A stretch of 64,000 nucleotides of DNA, taken from positions 1 to 64,000 of the forward strand of contig JAIOZL010000011.1 in assembly GCA_021740645.1 (NCBI GenBank). Direction: 5' to 3'. This document shows positions 47,324-56,870 of this stretch, in pieces (the first letter of the stretch is position 1; every line of letters starts with the position of its first letter). The notes under the pieces are model-generated. The model ran no database searches, had not been told where the DNA came from, and saw only the letters and a program-made list of their open reading frames with translations. The position numbers and the translations under genes were made by a program. Source of the DNA: Bacteroidales bacterium (GTDB lineage Bacteria > Bacteroidota > Bacteroidia > Bacteroidales > JAADJA01).

Positions 47324-50230
47324 ATGAAAAAGAAAAAAATAATATTATTCATGTTTTTGGTTCAATCATTTTTGTTACCGGCACAATCGCTAGTCAACAA
47401 TGGTGCGGCCATTGTCATCCAAAACGGAGCAGCAATTAAACTTAACAGTGATTATATCAATCAACAAAATGGACGGATTCAGAATGCCGGAACAATCAAC
47501 CTGGATGGCGATTGGATCCAAAATTCAACCGCTGCCGTATTCCTCCCAACGACAGGGGGTCAGGTAAAAATTACCGGACTGGGCACTCATATGATTGGTG
47601 GAAGTTATTACCCCGTTTTTCCCTCATTAAAAATTGAAACAAATGTTTTCCTTGATGCTCCGACATACATCGGTAACCAGCTTGATATAAACCTGGGCAC
47701 AATGCGCCTGGTAAATAATGATCTTATTTTGTTTTCTGGTGCGATAATTTTGGGAGGGGATAATAGCCATTTCATCAAAACCGATGGGATGGGTACATTG
47801 CAGATGTCTGTTGGGTCAAGCCCTGTTAATTTTCCGGTTGGTACACTTACGGATTTTGTTCCGGTAACTCTTACCAATCATAATCTGGCAGACGACTTTA
47901 GCGTGCGGGTTTTTCATGATGTTTTGGATAACGGCCTCACAGGATCAAGTGTAAGCAATTTAAACCAAACCGTAATGCATACATGGGTAATTAATGATGC
48001 TGATGGCAATTTTGGTTCAATTGACTACGATGTTCAGTTGCAATGGGATGGGTTTTTGGAAGGTGGGATTTTTGACAGGAACAATTGCACATTAACCCAA
48101 TACAAAGGTACAGCATGGCAAATGGAAGGAATTCAGGCAGCATCAGGAAGCGATCCATATTCCCTTCAAGGATTAAATCAGGACATGTATGGGGCCTATA
48201 CGGTACAAAGTGGGAGTGGCACAGGTACTAATATCCTTTTTGTTGTGCCCGGAGGTGCAGGATATCAGAATGGTACTTCCTGGGCCAATGCCTCGCCCAG
48301 CCCGCAAACAATGATGGATATTGCCGTTGCCGGCCAGCAGGTCTGGGTGGCATCTGGAACTTATTATCCCGAAACCAACATCCCTTCAACATCAGGCGAT
48401 CGTTATAAATCCTTCCAATCCAGGGATAATATCAGTATTTATGGAGGGTTTGCCGGGAATGAGGACCCGGTTACTTTTGATCTTTCTCTGCGTGATTTTA
48501 TTACCCATGAAACGGTCCTCAGCGGTGATGTGGGCGTTATTGGCGACAGTCTCGATAATTGTTATCATGTTTTTTATCTTGAGGGAATTGATAATTTTAT
48601 TTTGGATGGGCTGACCATAGAGCAGGGTTTCGCATACAATAATTATAGTGATCCTGATTCGAAAGGTGCAGGAATTTATTCCTACATGTCAACCTTTCAA
48701 TTGAAAAATTCAATTATAAGAAACAATACAGGAAGAAATAGCGGGAGTATATGGTCAGATAATTCAGGAATTTCTATAAGTCAAACTGATTTCATAAATA
48801 ACAAATCTGCCTCTTATAATGATGGAGGGGCAATCAAATCGTGGATTAGCAATATAACAATTGACAACTGCGATTTTCTGAATAACTGGGCATGGAATTA
48901 TGGAGGTGCCCTTAAATTCAGCTATGGTGATTTGTCAATTACCAATTGTTCATTTAGCGGAAATTATGGAGGTTCCGGAGGAGTTGCCCAAATTGACGGA
49001 TCGTCCAGCCTTTTAATTAGCAATTGTAACTTTACAAACAATTCGACCTACTTATATGGCGGGGCCCTGGACTTTGGGTACAATGTGACATCGGGTCTTA
49101 TTGAAGACTGTACGTTTTCCGGAAACTCTGCTATTTACCAGGGTGGGGCTATAAACATATATCATGCTACACTCAATATTAACAGATGTAGCTTTACTGG
49201 CAATAACGGAGGAGGTGCCGGTGGGGCCATTTATTATTTGGGAGCTACCCCAATATCACTATGTAATTCTGTGATTTCAGGAAATACAGCAGGAATCGGG
49301 GGCGGTCTTCATCTTTTCGGTTCAGGATCTTTTCGCTGTTCCAATGTCGTGATTGCACAGAATAATGGGACAACAAGTGGCGGAGGCGTTTTTATGCAAC
49401 TTTCTCCCAAGTTTTTCAACACGATTTTATGGGAAAATACTTCGCCCAATGGCTCTCAGGTTCATATTCAACTGGAAACATCCGAACCGCAATTTCATTA
49501 TTGTAATGTACAAGGCGGAAAAGAGTCATTCGGTGGTTCAGGCTCCGGAGCCAATTATAATTTTGATTATGACAACGCTTTTAATATCAATGCTGATCCT
49601 CAGTTTACCAATCCAGTCGGGAATGATTTTTCGGTAAGCAGTACTTCGCCTTGTATTAATTCAGGTGTTCCATTGGGGACAAGCGGTTCTGCCTATCCAT
49701 ATTTAGAATCTTCGGGAACCAACTGGATTTTGTATTACAACGGAGGTTCATTAAATATTTATAATACTGACCTGGCACTAAATCCCCGGATTTTTGATGG
49801 AAACATTGATATGGGTGCTTATGAATTTCAACAGGCCATATTACATTTGGTTGTTGATTTAAAAGTTTTCCTTGAAGGACCATTTAACGGAACAAATATG
49901 AATGCCGGCATTAACGACTTATCTTTATTACCGTTAAGTCATCCTTATAATATACCACCCTGGAATTATCCGGGGACAGAATCAGTTGCTTCAATACCCA
50001 ACAACCAGGTTGTTGATTGGGTACTTATAGAAGGGAGAGACGCCCCAGACGCAGCCTCCGCAACAGAGACCACAAGCTTTGTTCGGCAGGCTGCTTTTCT
50101 TTTAAGCAATGGTAAAATTGTAGATTTGGATGGTGTCTCTCTCCTATCGACAAATTATTCATTGAATAATAATCTGTTTGTGGTGATCTGGCATAGAAAC
50201 CATCTGCCAATTTTGTCGCAATTCCTTTAG
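47324..50230 (+). CDS. Beta-helix surface protein with WHRNHL module, frameshifted near its 3' end
   Basis: It begins 4 bp after the previous stop, so it is the third gene of the operon. Signal peptide (IILFMFLVQSFLLPAQS), a beta-rich N-terminal part (about 20-290), then a Pmp-like right-handed beta-helix (about 305-820) with the usual lead-in GGAGYQNGTSWANASPSPQT and V(W)VASGTYYPE, and many GGGxxxxxSxxxxxNCxFxxN-type rungs. The shared module begins near residue 843 (VFLEGPFNGTNMN, VVIWHRNHLPILSQF) but stops at 50230. The missing part continues in the next frame from 50224 (see separate entry). One C appears to be lost at about 50224-50225, compared with CAATTTCCCTTA in the 18319 gene. Restoring it gives 1061 residues. 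Confidence 0.82.
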   Translation: MKKKKIILFMFLVQSFLLPAQSLVNNGAAIVIQNGAAIKLNSDYINQQNGRIQNAGTINLDGDWIQNSTAAVFLPTTGGQVKITGLGTHMIGGSYYPVFPSLKIETNVFLDAPTYIGNQLDINLGTMRLVNNDLILFSGAIILGGDNSHFIKTDGMGTLQMSVGSSPVNFPVGTLTDFVPVTLTNHNLADDFSVRVFHDVLDNGLTGSSVSNLNQTVMHTWVINDADGNFGSIDYDVQLQWDGFLEGGIFDRNNCTLTQYKGTAWQMEGIQAASGSDPYSLQGLNQDMYGAYTVQSGSGTGTNILFVVPGGAGYQNGTSWANASPSPQTMMDIAVAGQQVWVASGTYYPETNIPSTSGDRYKSFQSRDNISIYGGFAGNEDPVTFDLSLRDFITHETVLSGDVGVIGDSLDNCYHVFYLEGIDNFILDGLTIEQGFAYNNYSDPDSKGAGIYSYMSTFQLKNSIIRNNTGRNSGSIWSDNSGISISQTDFINNKSASYNDGGAIKSWISNITIDNCDFLNNWAWNYGGALKFSYGDLSITNCSFSGNYGGSGGVAQIDGSSSLLISNCNFTNNSTYLYGGALDFGYNVTSGLIEDCTFSGNSAIYQGGAINIYHATLNINRCSFTGNNGGGAGGAIYYLGATPISLCNSVISGNTAGIGGGLHLFGSGSFRCSNVVIAQNNGTTSGGGVFMQLSPKFFNTILWENTSPNGSQVHIQLETSEPQFHYCNVQGGKESFGGSGSGANYNFDYDNAFNINADPQFTNPVGNDFSVSSTSPCINSGVPLGTSGSAYPYLESSGTNWILYYNGGSLNIYNTDLALNPRIFDGNIDMGAYEFQQAILHLVVDLKVFLEGPFNGTNMNAGINDLSLLPLSHPYNIPPWNYPGTESVASIPNNQVVDWVLIEGRDAPDAASATETTSFVRQAAFLLSNGKIVDLDGVSLLSTNYSLNNNLFVVIWHRNHLPILSQFL

Positions 50231-50508
50231 TCGAATCAGGAGGTATTTATTCGTATGATTTTACAACATCTGCAAACCAGGCCTATGGAAATGGTCAAAA
50301 CAACTTGGGGGGTATTTATGGTATGATAGGCGGGAATGGAAATGCCAATAGCAATATTGATTTGATTGACCTATCATCTGTTTGGATGATAGAATCCGGG
50401 TTGAAAGGGTATTTATTTGGTGACTTTACAATGGATGGACAGGTGGACAATCAGGATAAAAATGATGTTTGGTATGATAATAATGGAAAATCTGGACAAA
50501 TACCCTAA
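50224..50508 (+). pseudogene. Displaced 3' part of the 47324 gene (dockerin-like end of the module)
   Basis: In the +1 frame relative to the upstream CDS the sequence reads PLVESGGIYSYDFTTSANQA, then GMIGGNGNANSNIDLIDLSS and DFTMDGQVDNQDKNDVW, ending QIP. This matches, residue for residue in layout, the part missing from the 47324 product. No independent ribosome site or signal peptide exists for it. It is either a real disrupting mutation or an assembly or sequencing indel in a short C-run. The first calcium loop of this copy is also weaker (GNGNANSNID, with Asp replaced at the first position). Confidence 0.8.
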
Positions 50509-50833
50509 AAAAAATAATTCTCTAACATAGCCTGCCAAAGATTTTTATCTATACTTTTAGGTGGTCATAAGAAATGATCAAAAAAACATTGGGAAATCAA
50601 TCTTCCGACCACATAAAATGGCAATATTTATATAAATGGTTTTCCCTGAATTGGGTGAGCTGTTGCATAAATATAATTCTGCCATCGCGACTGCTAATTT
50701 ATTCATCTATTACCTGCCAGAAAATAATAATTATAAGTGTCATGAAAAGTAAATTATATCACTTATTATTTATTCCGATTAAAGAAGACTTTAAAAATAA
50801 AGATCATTCATTAAAATTAAAAACAAGAAATTT
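50509..50833. other. Intergenic region upstream of the 50834 gene
   Basis: About 325 bp without a supportable gene. An 87-codon + frame (50574-50837) is AT-driven and has no recognisable features. GTGGTC near 50562 can pair with GACCAC near 50607, a 6-bp stem with a long loop. I found no convincing 21-bp direct repeat, although TTGCATAAATATAATTCTGC at 50663 resembles one half-site of the 42358 type. Confidence 0.35.
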
Positions 50834-53800
50834 ATGAAAACCTTATCGATTTTGCTAACCAGCCTTTTACTGATGCCAGCTTTGGTGGTATTAGCCCAAA
50901 GCCCACAGGCATTCAAATATCAAACTCTTGTTAGGGATGTTTCAGGGGAAGTAATTCAAAATCAAAACGTGAGCCTGAGATTCAGTATCCGTGATGGAAG
51001 TGCAGGAGGTACTGTATTGTATCGTGAAATTCATAATGTCCAAACCAACACTTTTGGATTGGTGAATGTGGAAGTTGGAAATGGGATTCTGGTATCAGGA
51101 TCAATGAGCAACATTGATTGGGGATCGGATATTAAGTTCCTGCAAACAGAATTGGATATCACAGGGGGAAGTTCATATATTCCAATGGGCACCTCCGAAT
51201 TGTTGAGTGTACCCTATGCACTATTTGCCGAAAGTACTGGTGAACATATTTGGAGTAAAAACGGGTCATCTGTTTTCTATAATTCAGGGAATGTGGGGAT
51301 TGGAACAGATACACCCGGGGCTGAACTGGATGTTTTTGGCCACATCTGGCAGCGGGGTACAGGCAATTCCATTTTCCTGGGAGAGGGAGCCGGGAAATAT
51401 GACGATTTGAGCAATAACAACAATACCTATATTGGGTATAATGCCGGCTACTGGAATTCAACCGGGAGCAACAACGTAGCTATAGGTTATACTGCCGGAC
51501 AGGGGAACTACACTGGATCCAACAACATCGTTATTGGTGCCAATGCCTTGGCAGGAAGTACAGCTAGTTCTGATTTTATGAATCTTGGAAATACCCTATA
51601 TGGTGATCTTGCCAACAAAAGAATTGGTTTAGGTACCCAAAGCCCAATTGTTGATTTGGATATCAGGAATAATACCGGATATGCAATTATCAGCCTACAG
51701 TCAAATTCAGGATCTTCATTATTGAAGCTGGATAGGCAAAATTCAACCAATGCGGCTTATGTAAACTTCAGTACTGACTTTACGGATCAGTGGGCCCTGG
51801 GAATGATTGGGAACAATGATTTCTCACTTAGTAAAAGCTGGTCAGCACCAGATGGAACGTTGTATATTGCTTCCAGTGGCAACACAGGTTTAGGAACCAC
51901 CACGCCGGGTGCAAGGTTGGATGTGAATGGCCGTATCTGGCAAAGCGGTACCGGCAACTCCGTATTTCTTGGTAAATATGCAGGATACAATGATGACCTT
52001 TCGGATAATTACAACACTTTTATCGGATATAATTCAGGCTTTAGTAATATTTCAGGGTATAATAATTCGGCTTTGGGTAACAATGCTTTATACAGCAATT
52101 CAACTGGTTATCAAAACACGGCTATTGGCAGTTCAGCCTTATCCTCAAATGACGACGGGCATTCTAATACTGCCGTAGGTTATGCCAGCTTAAATTATAA
52201 TACTTCAGGTAATGCAAATGCGGCCCTGGGTTATGGCGCCCTGCTTACTAATGATGGTGGCGGGAGCAATACCGCTTCGGGCTATTATTCTATGCATGAT
52301 AATATTTCCGGTAGCTATAATACAGCACAGGGATACTTCTCTTTATATAATAACGAAACAGGAAACGGCAATACTGCTCTTGGTTATTATGCATTACAAA
52401 ATAGTACAGGAAACTATAACATTGCAATTGGAAATTCAGCAGGTGCTAATTTAACTTCCGGATCTAATAATATTTTAATCGGATGCTCTGCCCCTAATCC
52501 TACTGGTTCGTATCAAATGTATCTTGGGGGTGTTCTTTATGGAAATCTTACCAATGGTAATATAGGAATTGGAACTACTGCTCCCGGGGCAAAACTGGAT
52601 GTTGCCGGCCATATCTGGCAAACGGGAACAGGGAATTCAGTATTTGTTGGCCAGAATGCCGGCGCTAATGATGACCTGTCAGCTAATAATAATACTTTTG
52701 TTGGATATAATGCCGGGGCAACCAATACCAGCGGAAGTAGTAATGAAGCTTTTGGTTACAGGGCCCTGTACAGTAACTCAACAGGTGGTCAAAATACTGC
52801 CATTGGAGGATTTACCTTGCAAAATAATTCTGGCGGATGGTATAATACTGCTGTTGGCAGCGGAAGTCTAAATTCGAATACTTCGGGAAGTTCGAATACG
52901 GCAGCAGGAAATGGATCATTATATTCAAATGATGGAGGTGGGAATAATAGTGCCATAGGCTTTCAGTCAATGTTTGGAAATACTTCCGGAAGCTCCAATA
53001 CTGCCCAGGGTTATCGCTCTCTCTATTCAAGTCAAACTTCTTCAGGAAATACTGCCATTGGTTACCAGGCATTATTAAATACCACAGGTGGGAATAATAT
53101 AGCCATTGGCTATTCCGCTGGGGATAATTTGACCTCAGGAACCAATAACATTATTATTGGTTCGGATTTAAACGCACCGGTAGGCAATGGTTCCAACCAA
53201 TTGTACATTGGTGGAATTATATATGGAAATTTAAGCACCGGTAGAATTGGCATTGGCACGATTACTCCTCAATCCGGTTTGCATATCCAAGGTACAGGAT
53301 TCCCTAATTCATTCCTTTATATTGGGAGCAGTGCCAACCAGGATGCTGGTATCCGTCTATACGAGGGGTCAACAGACAAGTGGCACATTTTTAATAATGA
53401 AACTTTAAATGGACTCCAAATTTATAATAACAGTGGAGCAACCGTATTTTTTGCACAGCAATCAAGCGGCAATGTGGGTATAGGCACCACTTCACCCGAA
53501 CATACCCTGCATGTGAATGGCTCAGAATTACTGGCCACAGGCCCTACTGGCGGTTTTAAGTTCCGCGACCGTGCCAGTAGCACAGTGATTGATGATTGGG
53601 TATGGTACTCCTTGAATGATTACGGATATTTTTACAAAAGTGGCCTCGGAAACATTTGGACTATAGCGAATGATGGAAAACTGGGAATAAGGCGCACCCC
53701 CACGGCCAATATGCTGGAAGTAAATGGCAATGCATCAAAAACCACTGCCGGAAGCTGGCTTGCAAATTCCGATAAAAGAATAAAAACAGATATTCATGAT

Positions 53801-54163
53801 ATTAACAATGCTGGGCAAATCCTTATGAAGCTCCATCCTGTAAAATTTAAATATACACAGGAATGGAAAAATCAACATCCTGAAATAGAAGATATTTACT
53901 ATTATAATTTCATCGCACAGGAATACCAGGAGGTTTTCCCAGAAGCAGTTAAAGGTAGTGGTGAATATCTTGATACTGACAAAAATGAAATTCTTCAAAT
54001 GGATAGTTACAACGCCCAAATAGTAACCATTGCTGCTGTGCAGGAAATAATAAAGGAAAACGTAAGGCAGGATGAAATGATAAAAAAACAGCAAAAATCT
54101 CTTGAAAATATGCGGTCGGAAATAGAGGAACTAAAAAAAATGATGAAGGAATTGAGTCAATAA
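50834..54163 (+). CDS. Large fiber protein with tripled head supermodules and C-terminal peptidase S74 chaperone
   Basis: 1109 aa. Signal peptide and the shared N-terminal domain (FKYQTLVRDVSGEVIQNQ, SVPYALFAE). Three supermodules follow, each opening with PGAxLDVxGxIWQxGTGNS (near 51310, 51905 and 52583; the last two are 678 bp apart) and then YadA-like head repeats (NTAIGSSALSSN and similar) closing with LYGNLxNxxIGIGTxxP. A last stretch (HTLHVNGSELLATGPTG) leads to S74 at about residue 978: SDKRIKTDI, LMKLHPVKFKY, NFIAQEYQEVFPEAV, with a long coiled coil at the end. It combines the N-terminal domain of the 29005 group with the head type of the 42425 group, linking the two fiber families. 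Confidence 0.83.
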   Translation: MKTLSILLTSLLLMPALVVLAQSPQAFKYQTLVRDVSGEVIQNQNVSLRFSIRDGSAGGTVLYREIHNVQTNTFGLVNVEVGNGILVSGSMSNIDWGSDIKFLQTELDITGGSSYIPMGTSELLSVPYALFAESTGEHIWSKNGSSVFYNSGNVGIGTDTPGAELDVFGHIWQRGTGNSIFLGEGAGKYDDLSNNNNTYIGYNAGYWNSTGSNNVAIGYTAGQGNYTGSNNIVIGANALAGSTASSDFMNLGNTLYGDLANKRIGLGTQSPIVDLDIRNNTGYAIISLQSNSGSSLLKLDRQNSTNAAYVNFSTDFTDQWALGMIGNNDFSLSKSWSAPDGTLYIASSGNTGLGTTTPGARLDVNGRIWQSGTGNSVFLGKYAGYNDDLSDNYNTFIGYNSGFSNISGYNNSALGNNALYSNSTGYQNTAIGSSALSSNDDGHSNTAVGYASLNYNTSGNANAALGYGALLTNDGGGSNTASGYYSMHDNISGSYNTAQGYFSLYNNETGNGNTALGYYALQNSTGNYNIAIGNSAGANLTSGSNNILIGCSAPNPTGSYQMYLGGVLYGNLTNGNIGIGTTAPGAKLDVAGHIWQTGTGNSVFVGQNAGANDDLSANNNTFVGYNAGATNTSGSSNEAFGYRALYSNSTGGQNTAIGGFTLQNNSGGWYNTAVGSGSLNSNTSGSSNTAAGNGSLYSNDGGGNNSAIGFQSMFGNTSGSSNTAQGYRSLYSSQTSSGNTAIGYQALLNTTGGNNIAIGYSAGDNLTSGTNNIIIGSDLNAPVGNGSNQLYIGGIIYGNLSTGRIGIGTITPQSGLHIQGTGFPNSFLYIGSSANQDAGIRLYEGSTDKWHIFNNETLNGLQIYNNSGATVFFAQQSSGNVGIGTTSPEHTLHVNGSELLATGPTGGFKFRDRASSTVIDDWVWYSLNDYGYFYKSGLGNIWTIANDGKLGIRRTPTANMLEVNGNASKTTAGSWLANSDKRIKTDIHDINNAGQILMKLHPVKFKYTQEWKNQHPEIEDIYYYNFIAQEYQEVFPEAVKGSGEYLDTDKNEILQMDSYNAQIVTIAAVQEIIKENVRQDEMIKKQQKSLENMRSEIEELKKMMKELSQ

Positions 54164-54210
54164 TAAAAATGGCAAATTGAACTACTTTTCTTTGCCGCAA
54201 TATAGCTAAC

Positions 54211-54242
54211 AATAGTATTCAAATAATATCTTTGAATAGTAT
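54211..54242 (+). promoter_or_regulatory. Inverted repeat in the promoter region of the 54276 gene
   Basis: TATTCAAA (54216-54223) and TTTGAATA (54231-54238) form an inverted repeat with 7-bp spacing; extended by two bases the arms agree at 9 of 10. AATAGTAT also recurs directly at 54211 and 54235. A -7-like TACTTTTA starts at 54242. It could be an operator for a dimeric regulator, possibly the LytTR protein encoded downstream, but this is unproven in AT-rich DNA. Confidence 0.3.
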
Positions 54243-54275
54243 ACTTTTAATGTCCATATCAAAAATTCATATCAT

Positions 54276-56780
54276 ATGAAAAAACTTTTGTTCATTTTTC
54301 TTTCAGGTTTAATCCTTCCACAGCTAAGCATTGGACAGGTAATTTCTGATTTTGAACTTGGAACTGACAACTGGCATTCTGAAGGCGATGGTGACTATTA
54401 CTGGGAAGCTTCTAACGGGAATCCCGGAGGTTGTTTCAGGGTAGATGATGATGCGACAGGAGATTGGAACAATGGATTTGCTCCTGTAAAATTTCTTGGC
54501 GATTGGTCAGCAGCTACAGTTAGTGATTATGTATCAGCGGATATTTTTGTTCATCAATTAAGCGGGAGTTATTCATCAGCAACTTTTGTTTTTCAAATTA
54601 AAGGACCTGGTGGAGAAGCACGGGCCTTTACGCCGGTGCAACCTCCACTTGATGTTTGGAATAACTATACAGCACATCTCGATCCTACAGAATGGACACT
54701 GATATCAGGGGACTGGAATCTTTTATTGCAGCAGGTCTCAGAATTGATAGTCCGGACTGAATACATCAGTGGTGATGAGTATGTACGACTGGATAACGTT
54801 ATACTATCTATTACTCCTGCGGTTATTCCTGTAACTCCGGTAATTTGTTCCGATTTTGAGGAAGGTGGATATGATGGCTGGTCTTTTGCATCTACAGGTG
54901 GCGTAAGTAATTATTCCTCAGGCGGGAACCCCGGAAGATGCATCCGAATTACTGACGGATCAGGTATTTCAAAGGCATTTCCACCACCAAAATACCTTGG
55001 CGATTGGTCCCAACTTGATAACCATGGAGCCGACATCAGAATGGATATTAAAATAACCAATTATTCGGGCACACTTTTAAATAACGATTATTTTATTCGG
55101 ATAAGCGGGCCGGGTGGAGCAGCGAAATTCCTTATGGATAATACAATAAATTCAGCATATGATCGATATAAAACATTTGTTTTTCCGGTAGATGAAACTT
55201 ATTGGGTTATGGAATCCGGGACCTGGAGTAGCCTGGTTAGTTATGTTAACAGTTTTGAAATCGTTGCTGAATTTCTAAATGCAAGTGAGATTGTATGGCT
55301 GGATAATTTTTGTATTAGCGACCTCCCTCCCGTTGCAGATTTTGGAGTTGACCTGCAAACCAATTTTGTAGGAAATCCGCTTCAATTCAGTGATCAATCT
55401 GCCCAAGGCCCAACTTCCTGGAATTGGGATTTTGGCGACGGCCAGACTGCTACAGATCAGCATCCCACACATGTATATAATGCGGGTGGATTGTTCGATA
55501 TAGAGTTAACGGCAAGTAATTATTTTGGTAACGATAGCGAATTGAAATCAGGTTTTATCGAAATATTGCCTATTGATCAATGTTTAAAATATGAAGATGA
55601 TTTCAATGATAATATAATTGATCCGTCATGGTGGATAAAAAACGGAACCTGGAGCGAAGCAAACGGGAATATCAGACAAACGTCAAATTACTATGAATCA
55701 AGTTTATTAGGAGGTTGCTTCGCCTTAACAGGAAGCTTTCTTTGGGAAGACTATGTATTTTCCGGCGAAATGATGTCGAGCGACAATGACAATATTGGTT
55801 TTGTTTTCAATTGGCAGGATGAACAAAATATGTATATGTTCGACTGGGAATTGCAAACTACCTACCGGCATCTCGTTAAATGGGAAAATGGAGTGCAGAC
55901 CATCCTTGCTTCGGACAACATTGGCTATACTGCAAACCAATGGTATAATTTCAGAATATATTCTATCAACAACAGAATCATTATAACCATCGACGGAATT
56001 GAAATATTTGATGTGGAAGACAATACATTTACAAATGGAAAAGCGGGTCTGTTTTGTTCGGGAAACCAATCCAGTTATTGGGATAATTATAAGGTTGAAT
56101 GCCCGGGAGCAAATGTAGATTTAAGGGTTTTTTTGGAAGGGCCCTTTAATGGAACAGCTATGAATACTGACTTAAATAACCAGCTGCTGATCCCTTTATC
56201 CAATCCCTATACAGCTCCACCATGGAATCATTTGGGCTCTGAAGGGATATCAGCTCCCCCCGAATCAACGGTGGTTGACTGGGTGTTAGTTGAGTTCAGG
56301 GATGCATCCTCGGCAGCAGCGGCCACTCCGGCTACTTCAGTAGGGACCTATGCTGCACTGTTACTAAATAATGGGGATATTGTAAGCCCCTATAATTATT
56401 GGCCTTTGTATTTAAATTATAATGTTACAAATCAGCTTTTTGCTGTCATTTATCACAGGAACCATCTTTCAATTATGTCTTCTTCTCCATTAATTGAAGT
56501 TGGTGGAGATTATACGTATGATTTTACTTTAAGTGCGGGCCAGGCCTACGGAACAGCCGCACAAAAAGACCTGGGAAACGGAAATTTTGGTATGTTTGCC
56601 GGAGATTTTGATGCAAATGGAGTAATTGATAATAATGATAAAAGCAATCCGTGGGGCAATCAGGCCGGAGGCTTTGGATATTTAGATTCAGATGGTAATC
56701 TTAACGGGCAGGCAGATAACCTGGATAAAAATGACCAGTGGAAGATTAACTACAGCAAATCTACACAGGTTCCTCAATAA
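54276..56780 (+). CDS. Secreted protein with two laminin-B-like domains, PKD, LamG-like domain and WHRNHL/dockerin-like module
   Basis: Signal peptide (LLFIFLSGLILPQLSIG). Two laminin domain IV (laminin B)-like units follow (about 20-175 and 188-345). Both have FExG..GW, GNPGGC(F/R), KFLGDWS, and end VRLDNVILS / VWLDNFCIS. A PKD domain (about 355-430, SWNWDFGDGQTATDQHPTHV) and a LamG/keto-disaccharide-hydrolase-like sandwich (about 435-610, EDDFNDN, GFVFNWQDEQNMYMF, GKAGLFCSGNQSSYWDN) come next. The shared module starts at about 612 (VFLEGPFNGTAMN, AVIYHRNHLSIMSS, then GDFDANGVIDNND and DGNLNGQADNLDKND). Note YHRNHL instead of WHRNHL. The domain set suggests carbohydrate or matrix binding; no catalytic residues are evident. 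Confidence 0.83.
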   Translation: MKKLLFIFLSGLILPQLSIGQVISDFELGTDNWHSEGDGDYYWEASNGNPGGCFRVDDDATGDWNNGFAPVKFLGDWSAATVSDYVSADIFVHQLSGSYSSATFVFQIKGPGGEARAFTPVQPPLDVWNNYTAHLDPTEWTLISGDWNLLLQQVSELIVRTEYISGDEYVRLDNVILSITPAVIPVTPVICSDFEEGGYDGWSFASTGGVSNYSSGGNPGRCIRITDGSGISKAFPPPKYLGDWSQLDNHGADIRMDIKITNYSGTLLNNDYFIRISGPGGAAKFLMDNTINSAYDRYKTFVFPVDETYWVMESGTWSSLVSYVNSFEIVAEFLNASEIVWLDNFCISDLPPVADFGVDLQTNFVGNPLQFSDQSAQGPTSWNWDFGDGQTATDQHPTHVYNAGGLFDIELTASNYFGNDSELKSGFIEILPIDQCLKYEDDFNDNIIDPSWWIKNGTWSEANGNIRQTSNYYESSLLGGCFALTGSFLWEDYVFSGEMMSSDNDNIGFVFNWQDEQNMYMFDWELQTTYRHLVKWENGVQTILASDNIGYTANQWYNFRIYSINNRIIITIDGIEIFDVEDNTFTNGKAGLFCSGNQSSYWDNYKVECPGANVDLRVFLEGPFNGTAMNTDLNNQLLIPLSNPYTAPPWNHLGSEGISAPPESTVVDWVLVEFRDASSAAAATPATSVGTYAALLLNNGDIVSPYNYWPLYLNYNVTNQLFAVIYHRNHLSIMSSSPLIEVGGDYTYDFTLSAGQAYGTAAQKDLGNGNFGMFAGDFDANGVIDNNDKSNPWGNQAGGFGYLDSDGNLNGQADNLDKNDQWKINYSKSTQVPQ

Positions 56781-56862
56781 GATGTCGTTCATTTGTGATT
56801 ATTTGATACGGGCCTTGATTAACTAATTGTATTTATAGCTCATATTTTTACTCATATTTTTT

Positions 56863-56870
56863 TATATTTG
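56863..56870 (+). promoter_or_regulatory. Candidate -7 box at the start of the LytS-type sensor gene
   Basis: TATATTTG fits TAnnTTTG exactly. Its last base is the first base of the GTG that opens the longest reading frame of the next gene, so if the box is used, translation must start further downstream (TTG at 56894 or 56933). Confidence 0.35.

Noticed and set aside
50574..50837. 87-codon + frame before the 50834 gene
   Set aside because: AT-driven composition with no domain features, and it overlaps the clear start of the fiber gene; probably chance.
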